NCBI RefSeq assembly: GCF_001425485.1
Contig: NZ_LMQW01000051.1
Coordinates: forward strand, 124,001 to 188,000
Source of the DNA: Aureimonas sp. Leaf427
Lineage (GTDB): Bacteria; Pseudomonadota; Alphaproteobacteria; Rhizobiales; Rhizobiaceae
DNA: 64,000 nt
Direction: 5' to 3'
The notes beneath the pieces were generated by a model that was not told the origin of the DNA, searched no databases, and was given only the letters and a program-made list of their open reading frames with translations. Shown piece after piece: positions 29,615 through 38,444 of the stretch. Position 1 is the stretch's first letter. Every line of letters starts with the position of its first letter. The translations under genes were made by a program, and so were the position numbers.

Positions 29615-32600
29615 GTGGTCGCGCTTCTCGGTGCGCTTATCGCGCCGCTCTTCATCGACTGGACCGCCTATCGCACCGATTTCGAGCGCGAGGCCGGCAG
29701 CATCCTCGGGCGCCAGGTCACCGTGCGGGGCGAGGCCTCGGCGCGCCTTCTGCCTTTTCCGAGCGTCACCTTCACCGATGTGGTCGTCGTCGGCGCCCGC
29801 CCCGAGGACGCGCCGCTTCTCGCCGTCGACCACTTCCGCATGGATGCCGAACTCGCGCCCTACCTCTCCGGCGAAATCCGCATCTTCTCCATGGAGCTGC
29901 AGCGCCCGCATCTGACAGTTCCCATCGAGACGTCCGGCCGCATCCCCGCGCTCGGCGGCACGGCGGGTCTGGCCGGAAGGGCGACCGTCATCCTCGAAAA
30001 GGTCGCGATCGAGGAGGGGCGCGTCACGATCGAGGATCGTGCCGCCGGCCGCACGCAGGATCTCAACGGGCTGAACGCCGAGCTCTCCGCCCGCTCGCTC
30101 GCCGGACCCTTCGCCGGCACCGGCACATTCCAGATGGGAGGGGCGCCCTACGAGGTTCTCCTGTCCAGCGGCGCCGTGCAGCCGGAGGGCGGCCTGCCGC
30201 TGCGCCTGACGCTGGACGCCAAGACGCTCGATGCCGAGATCGTTCTCGACGGAACCGCGCATGGCGATCCCGCCTCGCCCCGCTTCGAGGGCACGATCCG
30301 CCTTTCGAGCCCGCTGCCGCCGCCGCCGAACACGGGCGCTGCGCCGAAGCCCGCGACGGGGTCTCCCGCCTCGATCCTGCCGCCGATGGTGCTGACCTCC
30401 AAGCTCGTGGCGAGCCCGTCGGCCGTGAGCTTCGAGGACACGCGCATCGCGACCGGCGGTCGCGATCGGCCCTATATCCTCACCGGCGGCGGCCGGCTCG
30501 CCCTCGGCGCCGCCCCGCGTTTCGATCTGGCGCTCGAAGGCGAGCAGGTCGATGTGGACGCCGTCGCCAACGGCACGGAGCCCGGGCTTGGCAATTCCGT
30601 CCGTCAGGCGACGAGCTTCGAGCAGCGGCTTGAGGCGGCCCGCCGCGTTCTCAGCGCCGTACCCCGGCCCACCATTCCCGGAACGGTCAAGCTCTCGCTG
30701 CCTATCGTCCTCGTCGGCGATACGACCATCCGCGACGTCGCCTTCGGCGCGACGCCCGCGCCGGACGGCTGGCGCGTGGAGGGGCTGAGCGCCGAGCTGC
30801 CCGGGCGCACGCGCCTCGAGGCGACCGGCACGCTCGGCCTGGAGCCTTTGAACTTTTCCGGCGATCTCCTTCTCGCCTCGCGCCAGCCGAGCGGCTTTTC
30901 CGACTGGTTGACCGGCGGCGTGGACCCCGCGCTTCGCCGCCTCGGTCAGGCCGGGCTCTCCGCCAAGGTCGCGCTGACGGCGGAGCGGCAGAGCTTCGAC
31001 GATCTCGAACTCGACATCGGCGGCGAGACAGTGACGGGGCGCCTCGATCGGGGAGCGGACGGGCTGACCGCCGATCTCTCTGCCGGCGGCGTCGATCTCG
31101 ACGCGCTCCTCGCGCTCTCCCGCCTCTTCTCGCAGCCGAACACGGCCGGCTTCAGCCCCACCAGCCGCTTCGCGCTGAAGCTCGGCGCCGGGCCCGTCCG
31201 CTCTTCCGGCGCTGCCGCCGAGCGGATCGATGCGGACCTCTCCTTCGACGGCCACACGCTGGCGGTGAACCGGATGGCGGTCGCCGATCTCGCCGGCGCC
31301 GACTTCGCCGTGTCCGGCACCTTGACCGGCCTCGACACGGAGGCCGGCGGCAGTCTTTCGGTGAACCTCTCCACCGCCGACCCGACGCGGCTCACGGCCT
31401 TTCTGCGCACGCGCCTGCCGCAGAGCCCCGCGCTCGCGGTTCTGGAAGAGCATGCCTCGACGCTGGCGCCGCTCGCGATCCGCGGCACGGTCGCGACCGT
31501 GACCGAGGCCCCCGGCGAGAAGCCGACGCTGCGCATCCAGCTGGACGGCAAGGCCGCCGCGACGGACGTGACGCTTCAGGTGGCGCTCGGCAACGGCATC
31601 TACGCCAAGGGCACGAGCGGGCGGTTCGGCCTGGAGGCGGGGCTTTCGAGCCCCGATCCGGCCGCGCTCCTCGGCCAGCTCGGCCTCGACACCATCGCCA
31701 CCGGCCCGCCCGCGCCGCTCGGCCTGAAGCTCCAGCTTTCCGCCGGCGCGACCGGGCCCGTCGCCGCCAGCGCCTCGCTCGACGCGCCCGGTTCCAGCGC
31801 GGCGGCGGAGGGCACGTTCGACGTGACGACGGCCGGCATCGCCTCGGCCGAGTTCGGCGTCGGCGCCAAGAGCGAGGACCTCTCGCCCTGGCTCACCGCG
31901 CTCGCCATCGAGGCCGGCCAGTCGCGCACGGAAGCGCTGCCATTCTCGCTCGATGGCCATCTCTCCTGGTTCCAAGGCGACTGGACGCTGAAGGGGCTGA
32001 CCGCCGAGATCGCCGACAGCGCGCTGAGAGGCGAGCTTCGGAAGACGACGGACGGCCCGGTGACAGGGCGGATCGAGGCGACGTCGCTTTCGGTGCCCTG
32101 GCTCGCGACGCTGGTGACGGGCCGCTCGCCGGAACGTTCGGACGGAGCCTCGCCCTGGGCGGCCGAGGGGTTCGGCACCCCGCTGCTGCCGCCGATCGAG
32201 ACGGCGCTCGATCTGAATGTCGGCGCCCTCGACCTCGGTCGCGGCGCGGTCGTCGCGGATGCCGCCGCCGCGCTCGAAACCGGCCCGGCCCGCATCGCGC
32301 TGGAGAACATCTCGGGTTCGATCGCCGGCGGCTATCTGCGCGGCGGCGTCAGCCTCCAGAATGCCAACGGCGTCGCGGGCCTCTCCGCCGACATGGACTT
32401 TTCCGGCCTCGACATCGGCAACATTCTGTCCCGCGGCGGAGGTGCGACGGAAGGGCTGACCGACGCGGAGCTGCGGGCGATCTTCCGCGACAGCGGCGTG
32501 ACGATCCCCGGCACCGCGCCCTCGGATGCTGCCGATGCGGGGACCGACGGCGCCGGGCAGGAGCCGTGGCCCGATGCCGCCGACCCTTCGAGCGCGGGGA

Positions 32601-33682
32601 CGCCGGAGGGAGCCGATCCTGCCGAGCAGGCGCCGGATGGCGACGCCGAGGACGTGTCGAGCGGCGCTGAGGTCGCGGACGCGCCCGCCGCCGGCACGCT
32701 CGACGCGACCTTGAAGCTCGAAGCCTCCGGCCAGTCCTATCCCGCGCTCATCGCGTCTCTCGCGGGAGCCGGGCGGGCCAGCATCGACAGCGGATCGATC
32801 GCGGGCATCCCGACCGGCCTTCTGCCGAAGGTGCTGACATCGGCGGATGCTGAGGGCTTCGAGCCGCAGGCCGGCCGCGTCGCGGGGCTGGTCGCGGAGG
32901 CAGCGAAGGGCGCGAGCTATCCGATCGGCTTGGCCGAGACGGAGATCGCGATCGCCGGCGGCGTCGCCCGCATCTCGCCGATCACGGCCGAGACAACGGG
33001 AGAGGCCCTGACGCTGTCCGGGACGGTCGATCTGCGGCGCGAGACGATCGACGCCGGCCTGCGCCTCGCTCTCCAGGCGGGGGAGGAGGCCGTCGCGGGC
33101 GCCGATCCCGCCGTCGCCTACACGCTGGACGGCCCCTTGAGCGCGCCCGTCTTCAGGACGGACGCGCAGCCGCTTGCGGCCTATCTCGCCGCGCGCGCGA
33201 TCGAGCGTGAGGAGGCGCGGGTGCAGGCCATCCAGGAGCAGCTGCAGGAGCGTCTGCGCCTTCGCCGCGAGGCGCGCTTTGACCGGGCCCGCGAGGCCGA
33301 GCGCACCGCGCGCGCCGAGGCCGCCGCGGCGGCCGAAGAGGCGCGCCGACGGAGCGAAGAGGCCCGCGCGGCGACGCAGGCACCGGAGCCTGCACAGACC
33401 GAGACGCCGCAGGACGAGGAGATCAGGCGCCGCGAAGCCGTCGAGGCCGCTCGCCGCCAGATGGAAGCGAACCCGCCGCCGGCCCCGGTCGTCCCGGCGC
33501 CGACGCCCGCGCCGGAAGCCGCATCCCCTGCCGCTCCGCGAAACCAACCCCGCGCCGAGACCCGTCCCGCGCTCCCGCGCCAACTCGACCTCACGCCCCC
33601 GATCGCGCCGGCCCCGGCTCCTCCGACCCCGTCCGAACCCTTCCCGTCGCTGCCCGGCGTGAACGACCCTTTGAAGTTTTAG
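29615..33682 (+). CDS. AsmA family protein, very large
   Basis: A protein of about 1355 residues with an N-terminal membrane helix (VALLGALIAPLFIDW), the AsmA N-terminal motif TVRGEASARLLPFPSVTFTD and a long repetitive beta-rich region. An acidic linker lies near residues 965-1030, followed by the AsmA_2-like C-terminal domain, and the tail is Arg/Glu then Pro/Ala-rich. AsmA proteins are thought to bridge the envelope for lipid transfer or outer-membrane maintenance. The first standard start is GTG 29615. Family members begin MLVKxF about 12 codons earlier, and here that position is CTG 29579 with AAGGA 8 bases upstream, so translation probably starts there. Confidence 0.88.
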   Translation: MVALLGALIAPLFIDWTAYRTDFEREAGSILGRQVTVRGEASARLLPFPSVTFTDVVVVGARPEDAPLLAVDHFRMDAELAPYLSGEIRIFSMELQRPHLTVPIETSGRIPALGGTAGLAGRATVILEKVAIEEGRVTIEDRAAGRTQDLNGLNAELSARSLAGPFAGTGTFQMGGAPYEVLLSSGAVQPEGGLPLRLTLDAKTLDAEIVLDGTAHGDPASPRFEGTIRLSSPLPPPPNTGAAPKPATGSPASILPPMVLTSKLVASPSAVSFEDTRIATGGRDRPYILTGGGRLALGAAPRFDLALEGEQVDVDAVANGTEPGLGNSVRQATSFEQRLEAARRVLSAVPRPTIPGTVKLSLPIVLVGDTTIRDVAFGATPAPDGWRVEGLSAELPGRTRLEATGTLGLEPLNFSGDLLLASRQPSGFSDWLTGGVDPALRRLGQAGLSAKVALTAERQSFDDLELDIGGETVTGRLDRGADGLTADLSAGGVDLDALLALSRLFSQPNTAGFSPTSRFALKLGAGPVRSSGAAAERIDADLSFDGHTLAVNRMAVADLAGADFAVSGTLTGLDTEAGGSLSVNLSTADPTRLTAFLRTRLPQSPALAVLEEHASTLAPLAIRGTVATVTEAPGEKPTLRIQLDGKAAATDVTLQVALGNGIYAKGTSGRFGLEAGLSSPDPAALLGQLGLDTIATGPPAPLGLKLQLSAGATGPVAASASLDAPGSSAAAEGTFDVTTAGIASAEFGVGAKSEDLSPWLTALAIEAGQSRTEALPFSLDGHLSWFQGDWTLKGLTAEIADSALRGELRKTTDGPVTGRIEATSLSVPWLATLVTGRSPERSDGASPWAAEGFGTPLLPPIETALDLNVGALDLGRGAVVADAAAALETGPARIALENISGSIAGGYLRGGVSLQNANGVAGLSADMDFSGLDIGNILSRGGGATEGLTDAELRAIFRDSGVTIPGTAPSDAADAGTDGAGQEPWPDAADPSSAGTPEGADPAEQAPDGDAEDVSSGAEVADAPAAGTLDATLKLEASGQSYPALIASLAGAGRASIDSGSIAGIPTGLLPKVLTSADAEGFEPQAGRVAGLVAEAAKGASYPIGLAETEIAIAGGVARISPITAETTGEALTLSGTVDLRRETIDAGLRLALQAGEEAVAGADPAVAYTLDGPLSAPVFRTDAQPLAAYLAARAIEREEARVQAIQEQLQERLRLRREARFDRAREAERTARAEAAAAAEEARRRSEEARAATQAPEPAQTETPQDEEIRRREAVEAARRQMEANPPPAPVVPAPTPAPEAASPAAPRNQPRAETRPALPRQLDLTPPIAPAPAPPTPSEPFPSLPGVNDPLKF

Positions 33683-33863
33683 AAAGCAGCCGCACGGGAT
33701 CGGCAGCGGCAACGGTCGTTCGCCGAGGTGGGTGGCTGCGTTCGTGACTGATCGGATGGTCGTGGCCGAGCCTCGCCCAGGAGCGAACCACGGCAGACCG
33801 CCGACGCTTTCGATCGAACCGCTATCGGCACACGATACGGAAAACTTCGCGCTCGTCCGCCGC

Positions 33864-34106
33864 CTACAGCGCCGTTCGGCAGAGGGCCTCTTCCAGCACG
33901 TAGACGCGCAGGAGCGACGAGAGGTTCGTGCCGTCGGGGCGGTTGGCGTCGAGGTCGGCGACGAGGCGGGCAAGGGAAAGGCCCTTCGCGCTGGCGATCG
34001 ACTGAAGCTCGCGCCAGAACGGGTCTTCGAGGCTGATGGAGGTGCGGTGCCCGCGAATGGTGAGCGAGCGTTTGACGACGCCGGCCGAGGCGCGCGGCTC
34101 GCTCAG
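33864..34106 (-). CDS. Ribbon-helix-helix domain protein, apparent CTG start
   Basis: An 80-residue protein (about residues 12-71: KRSLTIRGHRTSISLEDPFW ... LSLARLVADLDANR ... LSSLLRVYVLEEAL) matching the Rhizobiales ribbon-helix-helix family typically found beside DUF4169 and sspB. RHH proteins are DNA-binding, Arc/MetJ-like. Between the last in-frame stop and the conserved region there is no ATG, GTG or TTG. The best start is CTG (34104-34106), which overlaps the DUF4169 stop as CTGA in the manner of the common ATGA overlap. The gene is easily missed by gene finders. Confidence 0.78.
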   Translation of the reverse strand: MSEPRASAGVVKRSLTIRGHRTSISLEDPFWRELQSIASAKGLSLARLVADLDANRPDGTNLSSLLRVYVLEEALCRTAL

Positions 34107-34354
34107 TGGTCGTCGTCCCGGTCGGACACGACCGACGGGGTCGCATCGGCGGAAACGGCCGTCTTCGCCACATTACTCTTGGATGTCAGGCGGCGGCCGT
34201 CGAGCCGGGCCATGTCCTGGGCCGTCCGGCGTCCGGCGATCTCGCGGACCGCTTTCGGCAATCCATGCGCGATCCGGTTCTCGTCCGCCGCAGCGTCCGC
34301 CGCGCGCCGGGCGGCACGCTTACGCTGGAGGCGAAGGTTGACGACCTCGCCCAA
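34103..34354 (-). CDS. DUF4169 family protein
   Basis: An 83-residue, strongly basic protein with the family hallmark N-terminus MGEVVNLRLQRKRAARRAAD and the following ENRIAHG. Function is unknown. It lies 6 bases after sspB and overlaps the ribbon-helix-helix gene, the usual three-gene arrangement in Rhizobiales. The Ser/Asp-rich C-terminus looks disordered. Confidence 0.85.
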   Translation of the reverse strand: MGEVVNLRLQRKRAARRAADAAADENRIAHGLPKAVREIAGRRTAQDMARLDGRRLTSKSNVAKTAVSADATPSVVSDRDDDH

Positions 34355-34360
34355 GGCCGA

Positions 34361-34942
34361 TCAGGTCTTCTTGCGGAAGGCGTCGAGCGAGACGACCTCG
34401 GCGGGCTTCTTCTCGCCCGTCTCCTCGGCGTCCTCGGCTTCGGAGGCCGATCCGGCGGCATCCTTGGAGGCCATCTTCGCCGGCAGCTTGGACGGCGCGG
34501 AAGCGGGCATGCGCGGCAGCTTCGCGGAGGAGGGCGGGGCCAGCGGCAGCGGGGTCTCGTCGGACGACCCGTTGGCGGCCTCGACATCGCGCACGTCGAA
34601 TTCCAGCTCGAAGTTCACGGCCGGATCGTAAAAGCCGCGGATCGCCGCGAACGGGATCAGCAGGCGCTCGGGAATGTCGGAAAAGGACAGGCCGACCTCG
34701 AAGGTCGTGTCGGTGACGGCGAGGTCCCAATACTGGTGCTGGATGACGATCGTCATCAGCTCCGGATACTTCTCCCGCAGCCGCGAGGAAATGCGCACGC
34801 CGGGGGCCGAGGTCAGGAAGGTGATGAAAAAGTGGTGCTCGCCGGGCAATCCGGTCTTGATCACCTCGCTCAGCACCTTCCGGATGACGCCGCGAAGCGC
34901 GTCCTGCGCAAGGATGTCGTAGCGGATCAGGTCCTGGCCCAT
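34361..34942 (-). CDS. sspB: SspB-type ClpXP adaptor (alphaproteobacterial)
   Basis: A 193-residue protein beginning MGQDLIRYDILAQDALRGVI. It has the SspB substrate-binding core (HHFFITFLTSAPGVRISSRL, LMTIVIQHQYWDL) and a flexible acidic/Ala-rich linker, then a C-terminal conserved VVSLDAFRKK that takes the place of the ClpX-binding tail. SspB delivers ssrA-tagged proteins to ClpXP. ATG 34942 matches the family start; the longer frame upstream is not needed. Confidence 0.9.
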   Translation of the reverse strand: MGQDLIRYDILAQDALRGVIRKVLSEVIKTGLPGEHHFFITFLTSAPGVRISSRLREKYPELMTIVIQHQYWDLAVTDTTFEVGLSFSDIPERLLIPFAAIRGFYDPAVNFELEFDVRDVEAANGSSDETPLPLAPPSSAKLPRMPASAPSKLPAKMASKDAAGSASEAEDAEETGEKKPAEVVSLDAFRKKT

Positions 34943-35721
34943 AATGGCGTCTCGCACAGCATGTCGTCGACCGGGGAACCGGCGGTCAGCGCGGGTGCCG
35001 GACAAAATCAAGTAGAGGCTTCTGTTGCCAGGTGCCTCCGGACCCCGCCTAGAAGTGCGAACCCCCAGGGCTTGATTCGAAGCTATCGCGCTGCCTTAAG
35101 CAGCGAGACGGACTTCCGCATAGTTGTCGTTGGCAACTATAAAAATAGCCCGATAACGGCGGTACAATGCCGAGCGAAAGTCCGATCTTTACACCCTCGT
35201 CGATCCTATTTCGCCCCCGCCGCAAGCTCTCCGATCCCTCGTCGCCGCCTGTCGGCGGGATGAGGAGAGAGCTTCCGGTGGAGGCGCCGGGTACCGCCCC
35301 CGGGTCCGAATGGTTTATTACACCGTCAGTTTATCGCCATAGCCGGCTTTCACCGGCACCGAGGAATATAGGCACAACGCCCGCGTCTGGAAAGGCCGAA
35401 AGCGTCGACGGGCGTCTTGCGCGACCGGCTTTTCTCCCGCGTCTCTGAACAAGCGTTAAACGACATCGGAGAGCGAGGCCGCGAACACGTCGCGCGGACA
35501 AGGTCTGCGTCCGCCGCCGTCCGCAACGGAGCCGGACGGCCCCGCTGCGGTTTCCGGGATCGCCGCCTGCGCCTCCATTTCCCGGGGGAGAACCGTGCTC
35601 CCCTGCGATCCCAGTCTGGACACCGGCGGCGGTTTTGCCGATGTCTGTCGATGTTCCGAGGGACGACCCGTCCGCGAGCGGGGCCGAAGGTGGGCCGCAC
35701 GGCACCGGAGCGGAGCTTTCC
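34943..35721. other. Long intergenic region between sspB and thyA
   Basis: About 780 bases between divergent genes with no convincing gene on either strand. Open frames in it have no domain-like composition. It contains a 7-bp inverted repeat ATAGTTG/CAACTAT (35120-35126 with 35134-35140) followed by AAAAATAG. This is not a terminator in either direction. Promoters for sspB and thyA should lie here but I could not place them with confidence. Confidence 0.5.
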
Positions 35722-36516
35722 ATGCGCCAGTATCTCGATCTTCTCGACCGCGTCCTCTCCCAAGGCACCGTGAAGGGCGATCGAACCGGCACGGGCACGC
35801 GCTCGGTCTTCGGCCACCAGATGCGCTTCGATCTCGCCGACGGCTTTCCGCTGGTGACGACCAAGAAGCTGCATCTGCGCTCGATCGTGCACGAGCTTCT
35901 CTGGTTCCTGCGCGGCGAGACCAACATCGCCTATCTCAAGGCGAACGGCGTGCGCATCTGGGACGAGTGGGCCGACGAGAACGGCGATCTCGGTCCCGTC
36001 TACGGCTCGCAATGGCGCTCCTGGCCGGACGGGAAGGGCGGCTCGATCGACCAGATCGCCGGTGTCGTGAGCGAAATCCGGCGCAACCCGAACTCGCGGC
36101 GCCTGATCGTCTCCGCCTGGAACCCGGCCATGGTGGACGACATGGCTCTGCCGCCCTGCCACTGCCTGTTCCAGTTCTACGTCGCGGACGGCAGGCTCTC
36201 GTGCCAGCTTTACCAGCGCTCGGGCGACGTCTTCCTCGGCGTGCCGTTCAACATCGCCTCCTATGCGCTGCTCACCGCGATGGTGGCGCAGGTGACGGGG
36301 CTGAAGCCGGGCGAGTTCATCCATACGCTGGGCGACGCCCATCTCTATGCGAACCATTTCGAGCAGGCGCGGCTGCAGCTTTCGCGCGAGCCTCTGCCTT
36401 TGCCGACGCTGAGGCTGAACCCGGCGATCACCGATCTTTTCGCCTTCATCTTCGACGACATCGCCATCGAAGGCTACGAGGCGCATGGCCATATCGCCGC
36501 GCCCGTCGCGGTCTGA
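35722..36516 (+). CDS. thyA: Thymidylate synthase
   Basis: Makes dTMP from dUMP with methylenetetrahydrofolate. The protein is 264 residues, the same length as the E. coli enzyme, and has the active-site Cys146 in [11 protein letters not shown], the dUMP-binding arginines ([26 protein letters not shown]) and the [18 protein letters not shown] segment. ATG 35722 has GGAG at 35712-35715; in-frame starts further upstream would add an unconserved extension. folA follows after four bases, the classic thymidylate cycle pair. Confidence 0.96.
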   Translation: MRQYLDLLDRVLSQGTVKGDRTGTGTRSVFGHQMRFDLADGFPLVTTKKLHLRSIVHELLWFLRGETNIAYLKANGVRIWDEWADENGDLGPVYGSQWRSWPDGKGGSIDQIAGVVSEIRRNPNSRRLIVSAWNPAMVDDMALPPCHCLFQFYVADGRLSCQLYQRSGDVFLGVPFNIASYALLTAMVAQVTGLKPGEFIHTLGDAHLYANHFEQARLQLSREPLPLPTLRLNPAITDLFAFIFDDIAIEGYEAHGHIAAPVAV

Positions 36517-36520
36517 TCCG

Positions 36521-37051
36521 GTGGAGAGGCTTCCCCTCGTCGCGGTCGTCGCCATGGCCCGCAACGGCGTGATCGGCCGCGAGGGCGAGATGCCCTGGCG
36601 GCTGAAGAGCGACCTGAAGCGCTATCGCCGGCTGACGATGGGAAAGCCCATGATCATGGGCCGCAAGACTCTGGTCTCGATCGGCCGCGTTCTCGACGGG
36701 CGCGATTCCGTGGTGCTGACGCGCGGCGGGGAACTGCCCTTCGAGGGCGCGTATCGTGCGGGAAAGCCGGACGAGGCCTTGGCGCTCGCCGAGCGTCTCG
36801 CGGCAGCGCGCGGTTCATCCGAGATCGTCGTCGCCGGCGGTGCCGAGATCTACCGTCTGTTTCTCGATCGCCTGACGCGGCTTCATGTGACGCATGTCGA
36901 GGCGGAGCCGGAGGGCGACGCCGTCTTCCCGCCGATCGACCCGGCCGTCTGGGCGCTGATCCACGACGAGCCGGCCGAGGCCGGCCCGGACGACAGTTCG
37001 CCGACGAGATATTCGGTCTACGAACGCCGGGCATCGTTAAGCTTTATGTAG
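36521..37051 (+). CDS. folA: Dihydrofolate reductase
   Basis: NADPH-dependent enzyme that regenerates tetrahydrofolate consumed by ThyA. The protein of 176 residues from GTG 36521 starts with LPLVAVVAMARNGVIGREGEMPWRLKSDLK. PMIMGRKTLVSIGR follows, then IVVAGGAEIYRLFLDR with the cofactor-binding GG. The start lies four bases after the thyA stop, so the two are probably coupled. Ends PTRYSVYERRASLSFM. The family is certain; the start could also be at the internal ATG of the VAMARN segment, but that would remove the first strand. Confidence 0.95.
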   Translation: MERLPLVAVVAMARNGVIGREGEMPWRLKSDLKRYRRLTMGKPMIMGRKTLVSIGRVLDGRDSVVLTRGGELPFEGAYRAGKPDEALALAERLAAARGSSEIVVAGGAEIYRLFLDRLTRLHVTHVEAEPEGDAVFPPIDPAVWALIHDEPAEAGPDDSSPTRYSVYERRASLSFM

Positions 37052-37174
37052 GAGCCCCGCGGCCCTCGAAAGAGCCTCCGAGCGCCATCGAAACAACGGC
37101 ATGCGGGCCGGAAGGCCTCGTTCAGCATTCCCGCGCGAAGCCTCATCCTTCCGGCCTAAAAAGTCGCGCTCGCG

Positions 37175-37203
37175 TTGAAAGCGGATTTGGCAGTTCCTAT
37201 AAG
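37175..37203 (+). promoter_or_regulatory. Predicted promoter of hflKC
   Basis: TTGAAA (37175-37180), a 17-base spacer, and TATAAG (37198-37203), close to the sigma70-type consensus. It lies 66 bases before the hflK ATG and after the folA stop. Confidence 0.6.
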
Positions 37204-37268
37204 AGCTTTGATGTTGACGTCGCGCGGGGCAGGACCCCGCGCTTCATTTATCGGCCGAAAGGATATCG

Positions 37269-38444
37269 ATGCCCTGGAGCAATCAGACGGGTGGTGGCGG
37301 CGGCTGGAAGGGCGGCGGCAACAATGGCGGCCCTTGGGGACAAGGCCCGCAGAACCCGCGCCCCGGCGGCAACGGCAACAATTCGCCCGACCTCGAGGAC
37401 ATCCTGCGCCGCGGCCAGGATCGGCTTCGTCGGGCGATCCCCGGCGGGGGCGGCGGCGGCGGTGGGGGCGGCTCCGGCGGCAACCTCGCCTTCGGCGCGA
37501 TCCTGCTTGCGGGCGTCGCGGCGCTCTGGCTGTTCAATTCGGTCTATACGGTCCAGCCGGACGAGGTGGGCGTCGAGTCCGTTTTCGGAAAGCCGAAGGA
37601 AGAGCTCTCCGAGCCCGGCCTGCACTTCGCCTTCTGGCCGGTCGAGACGGTCGAGACCGTGCCGGTCGTCGAAAGCCAGATCACCATCGGCAGCGCCCAG
37701 TCGCGCGACACGTCGGGCCTGATGCTCTCGGGCGACCAGAACATCGTCGACGTCCAGTTCGCGGTTCTCTACCAGGTCGATAACCCCAAGAACTTCCTCT
37801 ACAATGTGGAAGATCCGCAGGCCATGCTCCAGCAGGTCGCTGAAAGCGCCATGCGCGAGGTCGTCGGCCGTCGTCCCGTGCAGGCCGTCTTCCGCGACGA
37901 CCGCGCCGGGATCGCCGAGGAGGTCCGCGCCATCGCGCAGGGCACGCTCAACGAGTACAATGCCGGCCTTCGCATCAACGCGATCGCCATCGAGGACGCC
38001 GCTCCTCCGACGCAGGTCGCCGATGCCTTCGACGAGGTCCAGCGCGCCGAGCAGGACGAGGACCGCTTCGTCGAAGAGGCCAACCGCTATCGCAACGAGC
38101 AGGTCGGCGCCTCCCGAGGCGAGGCCGCGCAGATCCGCGAAGACGCCGCCGCCTACAAGAACCGCGTCGTGCAGGAGGCCGAGGGCGAGGCGCAGCGCTT
38201 CTCCTCGATCCTCGCCGAATACGAGAAGGCGCCCGAAGTGACGCGCAAGCGCCTCTTCCTGGAGACGATGGAAGGCGTGATGAAGGGCTCCTCCAAGGTC
38301 ATCATGGAGCCCGGCACGTCGGGCGCACAGGGCGTCGTGCCCTATCTGCCGCTGAACCAGCTCCAGGGCGCCGGCGGCATCAATGGCGCGGCCCCGGCGG
38401 CGGCGCCCCGCGCCGGCCTCTCGGCCCCGCAGGGAGGCAACTGA
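37269..38444 (+). CDS. hflK: FtsH protease modulator HflK
   Basis: A 391-residue SPFH/band-7 membrane protein that forms, with HflC, a large complex in the inner membrane around FtsH and controls its proteolysis. A Gly/Asn/Pro-rich cytoplasmic N-terminus (1-60) with a polyglycine run precedes one membrane helix (FGAILLAGVAALWLFNSVYT). The band-7 domain follows, and then a charged coiled coil (about 255-320) and a Pro/Ala tail. GAAAGGAT precedes the ATG. Its stop overlaps the hflC start by one base (TGATG). Confidence 0.95.
   Translation: MPWSNQTGGGGGWKGGGNNGGPWGQGPQNPRPGGNGNNSPDLEDILRRGQDRLRRAIPGGGGGGGGGGSGGNLAFGAILLAGVAALWLFNSVYTVQPDEVGVESVFGKPKEELSEPGLHFAFWPVETVETVPVVESQITIGSAQSRDTSGLMLSGDQNIVDVQFAVLYQVDNPKNFLYNVEDPQAMLQQVAESAMREVVGRRPVQAVFRDDRAGIAEEVRAIAQGTLNEYNAGLRINAIAIEDAAPPTQVADAFDEVQRAEQDEDRFVEEANRYRNEQVGASRGEAAQIREDAAAYKNRVVQEAEGEAQRFSSILAEYEKAPEVTRKRLFLETMEGVMKGSSKVIMEPGTSGAQGVVPYLPLNQLQGAGGINGAAPAAAPRAGLSAPQGGN

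Noticed and set aside
29537-33973. A 1478-codon open frame on the minus strand opposite the AsmA-type gene
   Set aside because: It is a GC-rich shadow frame, very rich in Arg, Gly and Ala with no domain. The plus strand has AsmA motifs and normal composition.
37430-37480. Glycine-codon run in hflK as a possible slippage site or insertion
   Set aside because: Gly-rich N-termini are normal in HflK; the frame is intact.
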